From assembly GCA_946479915.1 (NCBI GenBank), contig CAMLHR010000005.1:1-15004 (forward strand): DNA of 15,004 nt. The letters run 5' to 3'. Position numbers and translations under genes: made by a program. The notes below the pieces were generated by a model. That model ran no database searches. It worked only from the letters and a program-made list of their open reading frames with translations, and was not told the origin of the DNA. Position 1 is the stretch's first letter. Every line of letters begins with the position of its first letter. Positions 14,840 to 15,004 of the stretch are shown piece by piece. The DNA comes from an uncultured Lysobacter sp. (GTDB taxonomy: Bacteria; Pseudomonadota; Gammaproteobacteria; Xanthomonadales; Xanthomonadaceae).

Positions 14840-15004
14840 CCGTCCGCCCGTGAACCGGAATCGCATCTACGCCGGCTGGGCCTGCCTGGCCCTCGCCTTC
14901 GCGCTGGTCGTCCTGCAGGGCCTGGGGGTCGACCTGTTCGGTCGCGGCGTCGACGGCGTCGCCTCCTGGGCCGACCTCTGGCAGGCGCTGCTGCCGACGT
15001 TCCT
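14832..15004 (+). CDS. Membrane protein of unknown family (N-terminal part), molybdoenzyme operon
   Basis: The first 57 codons are present; the gene is cut by the window edge. ATG at 14832 overlaps the molybdoenzyme stop in ATGGTTGA, so the two are coupled. After a short polar N-terminus (MVDRPPVNRNRIY) there is one strong membrane segment (about residues 14-34, AGWACLALAFALVVLQGLGV). A moderately hydrophobic stretch (ASWADLWQALLPTF) then runs to the edge. Only one cysteine is visible and no CxxCxxC ferredoxin motif, so it does not start like a SoeB/PsrB iron-sulfur subunit. It does not show an NrfD-type start that I recognise either. It could be a membrane anchor or electron-transfer partner; this is positional inference. 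Confidence 0.75.
   Translation, partial: MVDRPPVNRNRIYAGWACLALAFALVVLQGLGVDLFGRGVDGVASWADLWQALLPTF

Noticed and set aside
11942..14866. Upstream extension of the WYL frame (apparent 1297-residue protein)
   Set aside because: It is antisense to the molybdoenzyme gene and lacks domains; the regulator begins at the family-like MERYERIL.

Overview
The window is GC-rich, almost entirely coding chromosomal DNA. The gene order lptM–dapF–DUF484–xerC–hslV–hslU–ubiE and the closeness of the HslV, HslU and UbiE sequences to xanthomonad versions as I remember them suggest a gammaproteobacterium of the Xanthomonadaceae/Lysobacteraceae group (Lysobacter, Luteimonas or Pseudoxanthomonas type). The genus assignment is an inference. 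I see no rRNA, tRNA, CRISPR array, insertion sequence or phage gene.

The left two thirds (1-9991) is read on the minus strand. In transcription order it holds a 71-residue membrane protein, two signal-peptide-bearing S9 serine peptidases joined by a start/stop overlap, and a DUF454 (YbaN-type) membrane protein. Then comes a tightly packed housekeeping run: LptM-like lipoprotein, diaminopimelate epimerase, DUF484 protein and XerC recombinase, each overlapping the next by 4 or 8 bases. After an 87-base gap that holds a strong match to a heat-shock (sigma-32) promoter and a REP-like palindrome, hslV and hslU follow with a GTGA overlap. ubiE begins at the left edge after a short spacer with several inverted repeats.

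The right third is built round a 48-base divergent spacer (11942-11989). Leftward runs a WYL-domain transcription regulator followed 4 bases later by an RssA-like patatin phospholipase. Rightward runs a large molybdopterin oxidoreductase with an N-terminal [4Fe-4S] site and no Tat signal, resembling the cytoplasmic sulfite dehydrogenase SoeA. It overlaps by 8 bases a gene for a membrane protein cut by the window edge. The WYL protein is the obvious candidate regulator of the molybdoenzyme operon, but this is inferred only from position.

Two signals deserve most attention. One is the textbook-like heat-shock promoter directly before hslVU, abutted by a REP-like palindrome. The other is a recurring layout at three transcription-unit heads (ubiE, lptM, molybdoenzyme): a -10-like hexamer exactly six bases before the ATG, with no Shine-Dalgarno, suggesting leaderless mRNAs. 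I found no clear evidence of a wholly new system. The least explained part is the molybdoenzyme and its unrecognised membrane partner.
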